A DNA stretch of 42,194 bases from Synechocystis salina LEGE 00031 (lineage in GTDB: Bacteria > Cyanobacteriota > Cyanobacteriia > Cyanobacteriales > Microcystaceae): contig NZ_JADEVV010000036.1 in NCBI RefSeq assembly GCF_015207985.1, positions 1 through 42,194 of the forward strand, given 5' to 3'. Positions 1 to 8,603 of this stretch are shown here, piece after piece. The position numbers and the translations under genes are program-made. Under the pieces are notes generated by a model. That model had not been told where the DNA came from. It saw only the letters and a program-made list of their open reading frames with translations, and ran no database searches. Each line of letters opens with the position of its first letter. Positions within the stretch are counted from its first letter, which is position 1.

Positions 1-65
1 CCCTGCAACGGTTGGGCGATCGCCTCTTTCAATGCTGGGCTAACGGTGGCTGGTACGGGGAGTGA
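1..65 (+). CDS. C-terminal end of an unidentified protein (partial)
   Basis: Reading from base 3 gives an open frame ending at the TGA at 63-65. The last residues are rich in Trp, Gly and Tyr and end ANGGWYGE. The frame carries a HIP1 octamer at 16-23, as many real genes here do. The other two forward frames lack this protein-like ending. The family cannot be identified from about 20 residues, and a non-coding origin is not excluded. Confidence 0.4.
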   Translation, partial: LQRLGDRLFQCWANGGWYGE

Positions 66-269
66 ACGAGGGGGCAAGGGGCGGGAAGAGTAGGCCATAG
101 TCTGGGAAAGGGGGGATGAGAGTAATAATACTTTAGTGCTTAGTCAAGCCGATAATTAGTGGGAAATGATGGAGAAATTTAGGCTCTGGGCAGACTTAAC
201 CTTTACCATCAAAAAATCTCTGTATACTGGACTTGATCTTAGCCGACTATACGCAGTGGGGTACTAATC

Positions 270-629
270 ATGACCAATCAACCTAACCAAGTCGATCCAG
301 AAAGCAGAAACTGGGCCATGATTGCCCATTTGAGCACCTTTGCGGGTTACCTGGTGCCGTTCGGTAACATCATTGCCCCGTTGGTGGTGTGGCTGATGAA
401 GAAAGATGAGCTGGAATTTGTCAATGATCAGGCTAAGGAAGCGTTAAATTTCCAGATTAGTATTTTGATTTATGTGATTGTTTCCGGCATTTTAATCCTG
501 TTATTAATTGGTATCCCTCTTTTGATTGCCGTTTTAGTTTTTGATCTAGTAGTAACAATTATGGCGGCGGTTAAAGCCAATGAAGGAATTCGATACCGTT
601 ATCCGCTCAAAATTACATTTATCAAATAA
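270..629 (+). CDS. DUF4870 (Tic20-like) small membrane protein
   Basis: A 119-residue protein of the DUF4870 family, whose biochemical role is unknown. The N-terminus carries the typical ESRNWAMIAHLS stretch, followed by a glycine-rich hydrophobic segment at about residues 24-45. A charged KKDELEFVNDQAKEALNFQ loop then leads into two further membrane helices at about 64-100, with the basic C-terminus probably cytoplasmic. The length and the QAKEALNFQ motif are typical of the family. It begins with ATG without a clear Shine-Dalgarno site, which is common in cyanobacteria. The AT-rich 66-269 interval before it presumably holds its promoter. The family call is firm; no function is claimed. Confidence 0.85.
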   Translation: MTNQPNQVDPESRNWAMIAHLSTFAGYLVPFGNIIAPLVVWLMKKDELEFVNDQAKEALNFQISILIYVIVSGILILLLIGIPLLIAVLVFDLVVTIMAAVKANEGIRYRYPLKITFIK

Positions 630-668
630 GTTTAAGGGATATTCAATTTAAAACTAATCGTAGTTTCA

Positions 669-1085
669 ATGAACAGTCAAGGCAAAAAAATATTACAGCG
701 CCATTTCATAAGTCCAGCAAATATAGAAGTTGAAATTTGCGTAAACTCAGATGGCAACTATTTTGTTCGACATCACACATATTGGTGGATTGTTTACGAA
801 ACAAGGAATCCTGATCCAATTAATAACTGCATAATCGATAATCTTCAAATAATGACTAATAACAGACTTGCAACCATAAAATGGGCAGGGCATAGGTTTC
901 AGTTTGAAATAATTGGTTTTGAGGATGGTATGGAAGTAGAGGCTGTTCTACTTCCCCTCAAAATGTTTGAAGATTTTATACTCTTCCAGTCAATAAATTA
1001 CAGAGGAACTCCCCCGGACAATAACTGCGTTCGACTTGGTAGATGGCTGGAGAGTAGCTCCCTAGAAGATCTATTAGTCTCATAA
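669..1085 (+). CDS. hypothetical protein, AT-rich
   Basis: A 138-residue ORF beginning 39 bp after the DUF4870 gene on the same strand. I do not recognise the family. It has no signal peptide or membrane helix. It looks like a small soluble beta-rich protein with many aromatic and Asn residues (YWWIVYE near residue 38, several Asn-Asn pairs) and an acidic C-terminus. Base composition is clearly more AT-rich than the neighbours and it contains no HIP1 site, which hints at recent acquisition or relaxed selection. Coding status rests on length and protein-like composition only. Confidence 0.6.
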   Translation: MNSQGKKILQRHFISPANIEVEICVNSDGNYFVRHHTYWWIVYETRNPDPINNCIIDNLQIMTNNRLATIKWAGHRFQFEIIGFEDGMEVEAVLLPLKMFEDFILFQSINYRGTPPDNNCVRLGRWLESSSLEDLLVS

Positions 1086-1117
1086 ATATTTGTGATTTTT
1101 TGAGTTAAATTTAGCTT

Positions 1118-1735
1118 TTAGACCAAAGCCTTAGTTGGTAAATAATGTTCAATGAAGTTTACCACAGTGTTTAAGCCTGTAGTTGTTTTTAAATTAGTAA
1201 ACACAAAGGGTTTTTCTCCACGCATTTTTTTTGCATCCCGGTCCATCACCTGTAAATCTGCTCCCACCATGGGTGCTAAATCTATTTTATTAATCACCAA
1301 TAAATCTGATTTGGTAATTCCTGGGCCGCCCTTACGAGGAATTTTGTCCCCCGCCGCCACATCGATCACATATAGGGTTAAATCTACCAATTCTGGGCTA
1401 AATGTAGCCGCCAAATTATCTCCCCCACTCTCCAAAAACACCATATCCAGGGGCATAAAACGGGCCTCTAAATCGGCGATCGCCGCTAAATTAAGGCTGG
1501 CATCTTCCCGAATCGCTGTGTGGGGACAGCCCCCTGTTTCCACCCCAAGGATGCGATCGGGGGTAAGGGCTTCTGCCCGGACTAGAAATTGGGCATCTTC
1601 CTGGGTATAAATGTCGTTAGTGACCACAGCTAACTGGTATTTTTGTCTTAAAGCTTTGCAAAGAGCTTCCAAAAGGGCCGTTTTGCCAGAGCCCACAGGG
1701 CCAGCAATGCCAATGCGGAGGGGAGTTTGAGCCAT
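1118..1735 (-). CDS. ureG: urease accessory GTPase UreG
   Basis: UreG is the SIMIBI-class GTPase that delivers nickel to apo-urease together with UreE, UreF, UreD/H. The 205-residue length is standard. The P-loop GPVGSGKT lies at residues 12-19, the [15 protein letters not shown] segment follows at about 37, and the nickel-binding Cys-Pro-His motif is at residues 70-72 ([11 protein letters not shown]). The [17 protein letters not shown] switch region and the C-terminal TNLKTTTGL stretch are intact. No other ure gene is in the window, matching the scattered urease genes known in Synechocystis. It is divergent from the diguanylate cyclase at 2031 and starts with ATG. The call is secure. Confidence 0.97.
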   Translation of the reverse strand: MAQTPLRIGIAGPVGSGKTALLEALCKALRQKYQLAVVTNDIYTQEDAQFLVRAEALTPDRILGVETGGCPHTAIREDASLNLAAIADLEARFMPLDMVFLESGGDNLAATFSPELVDLTLYVIDVAAGDKIPRKGGPGITKSDLLVINKIDLAPMVGADLQVMDRDAKKMRGEKPFVFTNLKTTTGLNTVVNFIEHYLPTKALV

Positions 1736-1865
1736 GGTACTAACAGGAAAAAAAGATCAAGGGCGATTTTTAGTGTAACGCCTAATTTATTTTTCCTTCC
1801 GTTAATTTACTGGGGCGGAACCGGTTTGGCCGGTGTTAGAATTTGTCCATCAGCAAAAGTTCTGC

Positions 1866-1968
1866 GGCTCTCTCAATGCTTGATCTAATGGGCTTTTAGC
1901 CCCTGAGAGAACCCCGGCAATATTGAACTCCCTAAGCCCAAGTATCAGATAATGTCAGCGCACTTAGG
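1866..1968 (+). promoter_or_regulatory. structured region upstream of the diguanylate cyclase gene
   Basis: Within the 295-bp divergent interval between ureG and the gene at 2031 there are two hairpins. In the first, TCTCTCA (1869-1875) pairs with TGAGAGA (1904-1910) and encloses a tight inner stem, GGGCT (1890-1894) with AGCCC (1898-1902) and a TTT loop. In the second, CCTAAG (1931-1936) pairs with CTTAGG (1963-1968). No long T-run follows either, so they are not simple terminators. They could form a folded 5-prime leader, a small RNA, or be chance. I match it to no known riboswitch class. Confidence 0.35.
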
Positions 1969-2030
1969 AAGTCCTCTGCCCGCCACCGTTGTCTTGGTTA
2001 ACCTCTACCTCAGAATATCTGTGAATTTTT

Positions 2031-3476
2031 GTGACTTTTTGCCAGCGAAGACTGCAAATTTTACTGATTGAAGATCAGCAATGCCAGGTGGAATTGCTCA
2101 AGATTTTGCTGGAAAGTCAATCTTTTTTTGCGGTACAGCTCCAGGTGGCCCGGACCCTGGCTCAGGGTATTAATCGGCTCCAGAGTGGTATTTTCGACAC
2201 CGTTTTGCTGGATTTATTTTTACCGGATGGTCAGGGCATTCCCGCTTTAACCACCATACAAAAATTTGCTCCCCATATTCCCATTATTGTACTGACGACA
2301 GCCACAGATTTAAATATGGGTTTAGCGGCACTACAAAAGGGGGCGGAAGATTATTTAGTAAAAGAATACCTGAGGGAAAGTCAGATCGCCAAAGCAATTA
2401 TCTATGGCTTGGAAAGAAAGAAAACTAAACGTCAATTGCAGACACAAATTGAGCGGGAACGACTAATGGGTCGTATTTTGGAAGAAATTCGGCAGTCATT
2501 AGATTTATCGGTTGTTTTACAGACCACTGTGGACGAAGTTCGCAAATTTCTCCAGGTTGATCAAGTGGTTATTTACCGTTGCTATTCCCCCACTACGAGC
2601 AGAATTCTAGTAGCAGCACCTAGTTCATCTCTGCTAACCAGTGGCGATCGCCGTCATAGTCCCCAGCGGGGGCCGGATTCCAACGGAGAGCCCACGGAGC
2701 CGATTCCCTGCCAAACCATTAACTCTCTCCACCCACTTCCCATTGCTCCAATCACCCTAGGACCGAGGGCTAAGGATGGAGTGCTCATAGTCCCCATCTG
2801 GCAGAAAAAGCCCCATCAAGAAGATCGCCTCTGGGGGCAACTGGTGGTCCGGGTTGGAGACCAACAACGGTCATGGTTACCCTGGGAGATAGAATTTTTG
2901 TGCCATCTCAGCAGTCAAGTGGCGATCGCCATTCAACAATCGGCTCTATTTGCCCAGGTGCATTACCTGGCTAACATGGATGGGCTGACGGGCATTGGCA
3001 ACCGCCGTTATTTGGATCATTTTTTGGAACAACAATGGCAAAAATTAGCTAAAAGCCATCAATATCTCAGCCTAGTATTGTGTGACATCGACTTTTTTAA
3101 ACAATACAATGACACCTATGGCCATCTCCAGGGGGACGAATGCCTCAAACAAGTGGCTAAGTTGATGGAAAGAGTGATCAGGCGGGGTACTGATTTAGTG
3201 GCCCGTTATGGCGGGGAAGAATTTGCCTTGGTGTTACCCCAAACTAATCATCAGGGTTGCCAGGTCTTGGTAGCCCATCTGCAGACAATTTTTAAGCAGG
3301 CTCAAATCCCCCACCGTGGTTCCATCATTCAACCCCATCTCACCTTGAGCATTGGCAGCACCACCATGGTGCCATCCCCAAATATGGTGCCTACAGAATT
3401 AATTGACCAGGCAGATCGGGCCCTATTTAAAGCGAAAAAGGCCGGTCGTAACCGTCACTTTAGTTTTGCCGATTAA
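2031..3476 (+). CDS. response regulator diguanylate cyclase (REC-GAF-GGDEF)
   Basis: A 481-residue signalling protein predicted to make cyclic-di-GMP from two GTP. The receiver domain spans about residues 8-125, with acidic LLIEDQ, phosphoacceptor Asp61 (LLDLFLPDG) and the conserved Lys in YLVKE. A GAF-type sensor region covers about 150-310 and includes a low-complexity Pro/Ser insertion. The GGDEF domain covers about 320-480: GGEEF begins at residue 394, and RGTD (385-388) is correctly placed five residues upstream as the RxxD product-inhibition site. The enzyme should therefore be active and feedback-inhibited. The start is GTG with no strong ribosome site, so the N-terminus is slightly uncertain. 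Its last 17 bp overlap the convergent gene at 3460. No cognate kinase is adjacent. Confidence 0.93.
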   Translation: MTFCQRRLQILLIEDQQCQVELLKILLESQSFFAVQLQVARTLAQGINRLQSGIFDTVLLDLFLPDGQGIPALTTIQKFAPHIPIIVLTTATDLNMGLAALQKGAEDYLVKEYLRESQIAKAIIYGLERKKTKRQLQTQIERERLMGRILEEIRQSLDLSVVLQTTVDEVRKFLQVDQVVIYRCYSPTTSRILVAAPSSSLLTSGDRRHSPQRGPDSNGEPTEPIPCQTINSLHPLPIAPITLGPRAKDGVLIVPIWQKKPHQEDRLWGQLVVRVGDQQRSWLPWEIEFLCHLSSQVAIAIQQSALFAQVHYLANMDGLTGIGNRRYLDHFLEQQWQKLAKSHQYLSLVLCDIDFFKQYNDTYGHLQGDECLKQVAKLMERVIRRGTDLVARYGGEEFALVLPQTNHQGCQVLVAHLQTIFKQAQIPHRGSIIQPHLTLSIGSTTMVPSPNMVPTELIDQADRALFKAKKAGRNRHFSFAD

Positions 3477-4989
3477 TTTGGTAAAGATAATACTGCTCCT
3501 CTTGGATAAAACTATGGCGAAATTCTGCCAAGGGAGTGATGGTTAAGCCAGGCTGGGTTACCCCTAAAGGATAGTTTAAAATCAGAATTACCGGTGGAGC
3601 GAGCTTAAGCCCTAATTGTTGATCAATTTGTTGCAAAATTTGCTGTTGATCCACTTCCTGTCTTTGGGCTGTAAAAATCACAAAACTGCCCAAGGCTTGG
3701 CTTTCTGGATAATAAATCTTTCTATTGAGGTGGGCGGCAATGGGGCTAACCATAAAATCATTACTCCCCACTAAAGTTGCTTCTTGAAGTCCTTGATTGA
3801 CTAAATAATCTGCCACTGCCCGACTGGCGGAATAGGGTAAAAGTAAATCCCTGGTATATCCCACTAAACCCCCAATTAATTGACAAACTAAAATTAAACT
3901 AAATAAATAGGGGACTAATTTCTGACTCCATTGCTTCATTCCCAACCAAAACTTTTGTCGCAACAGGGGCGTGGGAGATAGGTAAAATTTTAACCAATAG
4001 CTAGCAATTAGAACTAGATAAAGGCTACCGAAATGTCTGGGGGCACCTAAAAATCTGCCGTAGGTGAACAATAAAATTCCCCCACTACCTAACAAATAAA
4101 AAAGGAAAATCAGCGGATAATCACTGAAATATAATGACCAAATCACCAAAAAAATCAGGGAAAACAGACTAAAAATTCCCAAGTCCAAAGGTCGGCGATC
4201 GGAAGGAACTAAAATTGTGATGTAACCATTCCAAACTCGGCTCAAAGCCTGCCCTAAACGATACCAATCCCATTGCAAAATCCACTGATCCGCCCCGCCA
4301 TGGAGGGTGCTGTCCCCCGGTTGTACCATTACCATCACCGACAGGGCCACCGCCCCAGTGAATAATAGAACACTTACCCCCCTGTCCCACCAAGGAGCCT
4401 GTAAGTTTACCCCCAAAGGTTTTTGACAAATCCATTCCATCCCCAAGGCGATCGCCAGGCAGACACTGATCATTAAGGCATAGGCGTTGCTGTTGGCCAT
4501 GAAGGCTAAACAAAAAGCCAGGGGGAGATAGGTCTGTTGGCGGCGGGGAAACAGGGCACAAAAGGCGAACAGTCCTAGGATGCCCAACGCATAGTTACGA
4601 CTAATGAGGAGATATTCATAAAAAGGCAAATAACCGAGACAGAAGATTAACTTTTGCCAGCGGGGAAAGGGACTATAACGCAAAAAAATGGCGATCGCCG
4701 CCATGGCCAAGACCAGATGAAATAACTGCATGGCCAGCAGGTTAGGGGTCAATTGGTTTAATAACCAGAGCAACCCGTACCACAGCAGGGGATGACCTTC
4801 GTAGCGCACATTACGCCAAAAATCCGCAAAATTAACGCTATCCCGACCAATCAACCAGCCATTGACTTCATCTCGCCAAGGAGCATGGTTTAAAGTTCCT
4901 ATCAAACCCAGACAAAAAATGCCCAACCAGAGCCACCATTCAAAGTGCGGCAGGCGATCAAGACGGCGGGCAAGGTTCAGTTTGGCCAT
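3460..4989 (-). CDS. GT-C type membrane glycosyltransferase-like protein
   Basis: A 509-residue polytopic membrane protein with about eleven hydrophobic helices. The first periplasmic loop carries WRDE (residues 38-41), and YEGHPLLWY follows at about 63-71. These resemble the acidic catalytic motif and HPPL-like segment of GT-C glycosyltransferases (ArnT/PMT/GT39-83 relatives), which use polyprenyl-phosphate sugars. A soluble C-terminal tail of about 110 residues follows the last helix. Sugar and acceptor are not predictable; cell-envelope glycan or lipid modification is an inference. The SLC13 gene lies 11 bp upstream on the same strand, so the two are probably co-transcribed. The 3-prime end overlaps the cyclase gene tail to tail by 17 bp. 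Confidence 0.72.
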   Translation of the reverse strand: MAKLNLARRLDRLPHFEWWLWLGIFCLGLIGTLNHAPWRDEVNGWLIGRDSVNFADFWRNVRYEGHPLLWYGLLWLLNQLTPNLLAMQLFHLVLAMAAIAIFLRYSPFPRWQKLIFCLGYLPFYEYLLISRNYALGILGLFAFCALFPRRQQTYLPLAFCLAFMANSNAYALMISVCLAIALGMEWICQKPLGVNLQAPWWDRGVSVLLFTGAVALSVMVMVQPGDSTLHGGADQWILQWDWYRLGQALSRVWNGYITILVPSDRRPLDLGIFSLFSLIFLVIWSLYFSDYPLIFLFYLLGSGGILLFTYGRFLGAPRHFGSLYLVLIASYWLKFYLSPTPLLRQKFWLGMKQWSQKLVPYLFSLILVCQLIGGLVGYTRDLLLPYSASRAVADYLVNQGLQEATLVGSNDFMVSPIAAHLNRKIYYPESQALGSFVIFTAQRQEVDQQQILQQIDQQLGLKLAPPVILILNYPLGVTQPGLTITPLAEFRHSFIQEEQYYLYQINRQN

Positions 4990-5000
4990 GGAGAAGGGGT

Positions 5001-6839
5001 TTAATTTGTTTGCTGGACACCGTAAATCAGCATGACCAATAGGGGCGTAGCCAGGGTGAGAATAACAGTCAAGGGGGCACCAATGCGGGCAAAATCTGTG
5101 AAGCGATAGCCACCGGGGCCATAAACCATGGTGTTGGTTTGGTAGCCAATGGGAGACATAAAGCTATTGGAAGCGGCAAAGGTAACCACAAACATAAACG
5201 CCAAAGGGTTTAAGGCCAAACTTTGGGCCACCTGGAAGGCAATGGGGAGCATGAGTACCACAGTGGCATTATTGGACAAAATTTCCGTTAGCAGGGCCGT
5301 GGCCAGGTAAAACAAAAGTAGCAGAGCGTAGCCGGAAAGGTGCCCCCCTGTATCGGCCAAAAAACTAGCGAACCAGGCGGTGGTGCCGGAATTTTCCATG
5401 GCGGTGCCCAAGGGAATTAACCCTGCTAAGAGAAAGATCACATCCCAACGAATGGCCCCGTAAATCTCCCCCGGCTTCAGGCAACCGCTAATCACCATGG
5501 CCATTACTCCAGCCCAACTGGTGACGCTAATGGGCAAAATATCTAACCCCGCTGTGATAATTACCAAAGCGACAATGGCGATCGCCGTTTTGGCCTTATC
5601 TAGGCGGAGATTATCCAGGGGTTTTTCCTCCAACACCAATAGCTCCCTGGTGGTCTGCAAACCAAGAAAACTTTCCCTAGGGCCCTGGAGCAGTAATAAA
5701 TCTCCAAACTTTAGGCGCACTTTCCCTAAACGTTGACGGATTAATTCTTCCCCCCGACGAATGGCAATGACCGTAGCGTTATAGCGTTGCCGGAAACGCA
5801 AATCCTTCAGGGTGGAACCAATGAGGCGGGAGTTGGACAGAATCAGTACCTCCGCCACCTTTTCCTCCGAGGATTCCAGGGGGCCTGCCTGGCTAGTTTC
5901 AGCACCGACAAATTGCACATCGGCCAGGATTTCAATGCCCCGTTCATCCTTAATTCTGAGTAAATCTTCCCGTCCAGCCCGCACCAATAAAATATCCCCC
6001 ATGGTCAAAACCCGGTCCGCCAAGGGTTGGGGGAAATGGGTGTCGTTGTGGATAATTTCCAGCACGTCGATGTCAAATTTGCGTTGAATTTCACTCTGTC
6101 TGAGGGTTTGGCCAATCAGGCTAGAACGGGGGGGAATAATAATTTCGCTGACGTAATCCTTAATTTGATACTCCGCCGCCACATTGCCATCGGACACACT
6201 GCGCCTCGCTGGTAACAGAGCCGGGGCCGCCAGCACAACATAGGTCATACCAAGGCTAAAAGTAAGTAAGCCCAGGGGAGTGAACTGGAAAATGCTGAAC
6301 CCCTGCCCGGTGAGTTTCTCCGCCAAACCACTGGCCAAAATACTAGTGGACGTTCCCAGGAGGGTAATCATGCCGCCCAAAATAGTGGCATAGGAAAGGG
6401 GAATTAATAACTTGGAAACGGAAATCTGCCTCTGCCGGGCCCACTCTTCCACAATGGGCAAAAAAATGGCGACGATCGCCGTGTTGTTGAGAAAGGCGGA
6501 ACTAGGCCCGACGATCAGCCCCATCAGTAGCAGTTGCCGCCGTAAACTATTGCCCCCAAATTTGATTAAACTATCCCGAATAACCTGGATGATGCCGGTG
6601 CGGGTGATGCCGTAACTTAAAATGAACATGGCCATGATGGTGACGGTGGCGGAACTGCTAAACCCCGCTAAACCCTCCGTGGGGGTGACTAAACCCAACA
6701 CCATTAAAATCACAGCCACGAGAATGGCGGTAGTGTCGATGGGCAACCACTCCAGCACAAACATCACCAACGCAAAAACAATAACTGCCAGAGTGAGGGG
6801 AATTTGATAGTCTGCCAGCCAGGTTTGCAAAAAGGCCAT
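5001..6839 (-). CDS. SLC13/DASS-type anion transporter with two TrkA-C domains
   Basis: A 612-residue transporter of the divalent anion:sodium symporter family. An N-terminal membrane half (about 1-210, including SAFLNNTAIVAIFLP) and a C-terminal membrane half (about 415-612, including LSNNATVVLMLPIA and AASNSFMSPIGYQTN) flank two cytosolic TrkA-C (RCK_C) domains at about 225-300 and 330-405. The duplicated SNNA/NNTA hairpins are the substrate and sodium signature of the family. Algal and cyanobacterial members with this architecture (SAC1/SLT-like) act in sulfate transport or sensing. Sulfate is the best guess but is not shown by sequence. It starts with ATG and is divergent from csaB. The glycosyltransferase-like gene follows after 11 bp. 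Confidence 0.9.
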   Translation of the reverse strand: MAFLQTWLADYQIPLTLAVIVFALVMFVLEWLPIDTTAILVAVILMVLGLVTPTEGLAGFSSSATVTIMAMFILSYGITRTGIIQVIRDSLIKFGGNSLRRQLLLMGLIVGPSSAFLNNTAIVAIFLPIVEEWARQRQISVSKLLIPLSYATILGGMITLLGTSTSILASGLAEKLTGQGFSIFQFTPLGLLTFSLGMTYVVLAAPALLPARRSVSDGNVAAEYQIKDYVSEIIIPPRSSLIGQTLRQSEIQRKFDIDVLEIIHNDTHFPQPLADRVLTMGDILLVRAGREDLLRIKDERGIEILADVQFVGAETSQAGPLESSEEKVAEVLILSNSRLIGSTLKDLRFRQRYNATVIAIRRGEELIRQRLGKVRLKFGDLLLLQGPRESFLGLQTTRELLVLEEKPLDNLRLDKAKTAIAIVALVIITAGLDILPISVTSWAGVMAMVISGCLKPGEIYGAIRWDVIFLLAGLIPLGTAMENSGTTAWFASFLADTGGHLSGYALLLLFYLATALLTEILSNNATVVLMLPIAFQVAQSLALNPLAFMFVVTFAASNSFMSPIGYQTNTMVYGPGGYRFTDFARIGAPLTVILTLATPLLVMLIYGVQQTN

Positions 6840-6914
6840 AGTTATCCCAAAAGGTAATTAAACAAATTCTTCCCCATTGCCAGCGAGTTCACAAGAGGAA
6901 ATAGTCCGATAACA

Positions 6915-7946
6915 ATGCGTGTCATTCTGTGCGGTTACTACGGTCAAGATAATGCCGGGGATGAGGCCCTTTTGGTCTGTTTACTGCAAATGCTTCCTGC
7001 TACGGTGGAGCCAGTGGTGCTATCTGCCAATCCCCAGACTACTGAGGAGAGATACGGTGTTGAAGCCCACTACAACCGAGATTGTCCTAAAATTTGGCAA
7101 CTTTTAGGACAATGTGACGGTTTTGTCTGGGGGGGAGGCAGTTTAATGCAGGATGTGACCAGTGTGGTTAGTCCCCTCTATTACGGTGGTTTGATGGCGA
7201 TCGCCCAGATGCGGGGTTTAAAGACCATCGCCTGGGCCCAGGGCATTGGCCCCCTCCAAAGGCCACCGTTGCGCTGGTTTACCCAACAGGTACTGCGGGG
7301 TTGTAACGGCATCAGCGTGCGGGATGAGGCCTCTCTCCGGCTGGTGGAAAGATGGGACTTAAAGGCTTTTTTAGCTGCAGACCCTGTGTGGTCTTTAGCC
7401 GCTGAAAATGCGTCCCCTTCCCCTAGTCCTTTGCCCATGGTGGCGGTGAATTTGCGAGCCCATCGTCTATTGACCTTGGAACGTTTGGCGGTAATCACCC
7501 AAGCCCTCAAAGACTTTCAACAACAGACCCAAACCCATTTGCGGCTCATTCCCCTGCAAAAATCCCAGGATTTAGCCATTGCCGAGGCGATCGCCGTGGA
7601 ACTGCCGGGGAGTTATGAAATTCTTTACCGCCCAGACCCTAGGGAATGTAAGGGATTATTCCGGGGGGCGGAATTCACCATTGGCATGCGACTCCACAGT
7701 TTAATTATGGCGGCAGCAGAAGGCAGTGCCTGCTTTGCCCTTAGTTATGACCCCAAAGTTAGTCGTTTGATGGCAGAGGTGGAAATACCGGGTTGGGAAC
7801 TGGCTAATTTACCCATGGATAGCAACGAACTCAGTCAAATTTGGCAGAATCATTTCCAGCAACGGCAACCTTGGAAAGAGGCGGAGCCATTGCAAAAATC
7901 TGCTCTCCAACATCAAGCTTTATTGCAAAAAATTTTTGTCGGCTAG
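6915..7946 (+). CDS. csaB: CsaB-family polysaccharide pyruvyl transferase
   Basis: A 343-residue soluble enzyme of the polysaccharide pyruvyl transferase family, which adds ketal-linked pyruvate from phosphoenolpyruvate to cell-wall or S-layer-anchoring glycans. Hallmarks are the N-terminal CGYYGQDNAGDEALL (about residues 5-19), GFVWGGGSLMQD at about 69-80, AWAQGIGPL at about 106, VRDEAS at about 140, and the C-terminal GMRLHSLIMAA with the conserved His. The GT-B-like fold and length match CsaB rather than the longer EpsO-type enzymes. It starts with ATG and faces away from the SLC13 transporter, with a 75-bp shared promoter region. Substrate is inferred from the family. Confidence 0.92.
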   Translation: MRVILCGYYGQDNAGDEALLVCLLQMLPATVEPVVLSANPQTTEERYGVEAHYNRDCPKIWQLLGQCDGFVWGGGSLMQDVTSVVSPLYYGGLMAIAQMRGLKTIAWAQGIGPLQRPPLRWFTQQVLRGCNGISVRDEASLRLVERWDLKAFLAADPVWSLAAENASPSPSPLPMVAVNLRAHRLLTLERLAVITQALKDFQQQTQTHLRLIPLQKSQDLAIAEAIAVELPGSYEILYRPDPRECKGLFRGAEFTIGMRLHSLIMAAAEGSACFALSYDPKVSRLMAEVEIPGWELANLPMDSNELSQIWQNHFQQRQPWKEAEPLQKSALQHQALLQKIFVG

Positions 7947-8386
7947 CTTTTGGGGTGGGAGTGTGGTAAGAATAGTAGCCCGAGGGAAACGATTCCTTGT
8001 TTCGCCAACGTCATTGCGGAACCTTAAGCTTTATTTAACTATTGCCCCGGTTCCAAAGCCCAAATATATCGCAAGATAGATTGCAAGCAGATAAGACTGT
8101 CCTAGGCTGGTACATAATCTGTAGCCTGCCTAAATTTGTCTACAGGACTTCAGTCCTAGAATGGTTGCAAAGTTTTGGCTGTTTGGGCTGTGTCCCATTG
8201 TTGCCCCCTGGCCAAAACCTTCAATATTTGGGTGTGTGGAATAAAAACTTAATCCTTCTTTCCATTACCATTCAGCGACGATGGAGCCGGGAGGATTGTT
8301 GCAATGGCCGTAGCGAAAATTTTGGTTGCATCCAGCCAGCCAACCCGAAATAGAGACCAAATTTTATAAAATTTTTTCCGTCCCCC
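7947..8386. other. 440-bp interval without a convincing gene; one hairpin
   Basis: No protein-like frame is visible; the longest open frame here begins with TTG and has an improbable composition. The notable element is a hairpin at 8137-8160: AGGAC (8144-8148), loop TTCA, GTCCT (8153-8157), with a TCT/AGA extension across a two-base bulge. The core motif, aggacttcagtcct, recalls dispersed hairpin repeats that I remember from other cyanobacterial intergenic regions. The stretch just before the DUF2949 gene is AT-rich and presumably contains its promoter. Confidence 0.5.
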
Positions 8387-8590
8387 ATGAGTCAACCCAA
8401 CTATTATCAAAATCTTTTAAATTTTCTCCGCCAAGACCTTTCCCTGCCGGCCGAATCCCTGGCGATCGCCGAGCGTACCGCCTGTAACGCCATCGACAAC
8501 AGCAACAATCTCCCCATCATTCTTTGGCAGTATGGGTTGATCAGTTTAGAAGAATTAGACCGAATTTTTGACTGGCTAGAAAAGTTTTAG
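8387..8590 (+). CDS. DUF2949 family small protein
   Basis: A 67-residue protein of the cyanobacterial DUF2949 family, function unknown. The diagnostic C-terminal half is LPIILWQYGLISLEELDRIFDWLE (positions about 43-66), preceded by a short helix containing LAIAERTACN. It is predicted to be entirely helical and soluble. The DUF39 gene begins only 13 bp downstream on the same strand, so the two are probably co-transcribed. It starts with ATG without an obvious ribosome binding site. Confidence 0.85.
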   Translation: MSQPNYYQNLLNFLRQDLSLPAESLAIAERTACNAIDNSNNLPIILWQYGLISLEELDRIFDWLEKF

Positions 8591-8603
8591 TAGGGCCATC
8601 GCC

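Noticed and set aside
1903-1968. TPP-riboswitch-like pieces (CTGAGAG and GATAATG...CAGCG)
   Set aside because: The pieces recall conserved TPP aptamer segments, but the P2 partner strand and the P5 pairing are missing and the downstream gene is not a thiamine gene. A covariance-model search would settle it; a significant TPP hit would overturn this.
8042-8353. 103-codon open frame in the interval after csaB
   Set aside because: TTG start, no ribosome site, composition rich in Trp/Cys/Leu without any domain, and it contains the intergenic hairpin.
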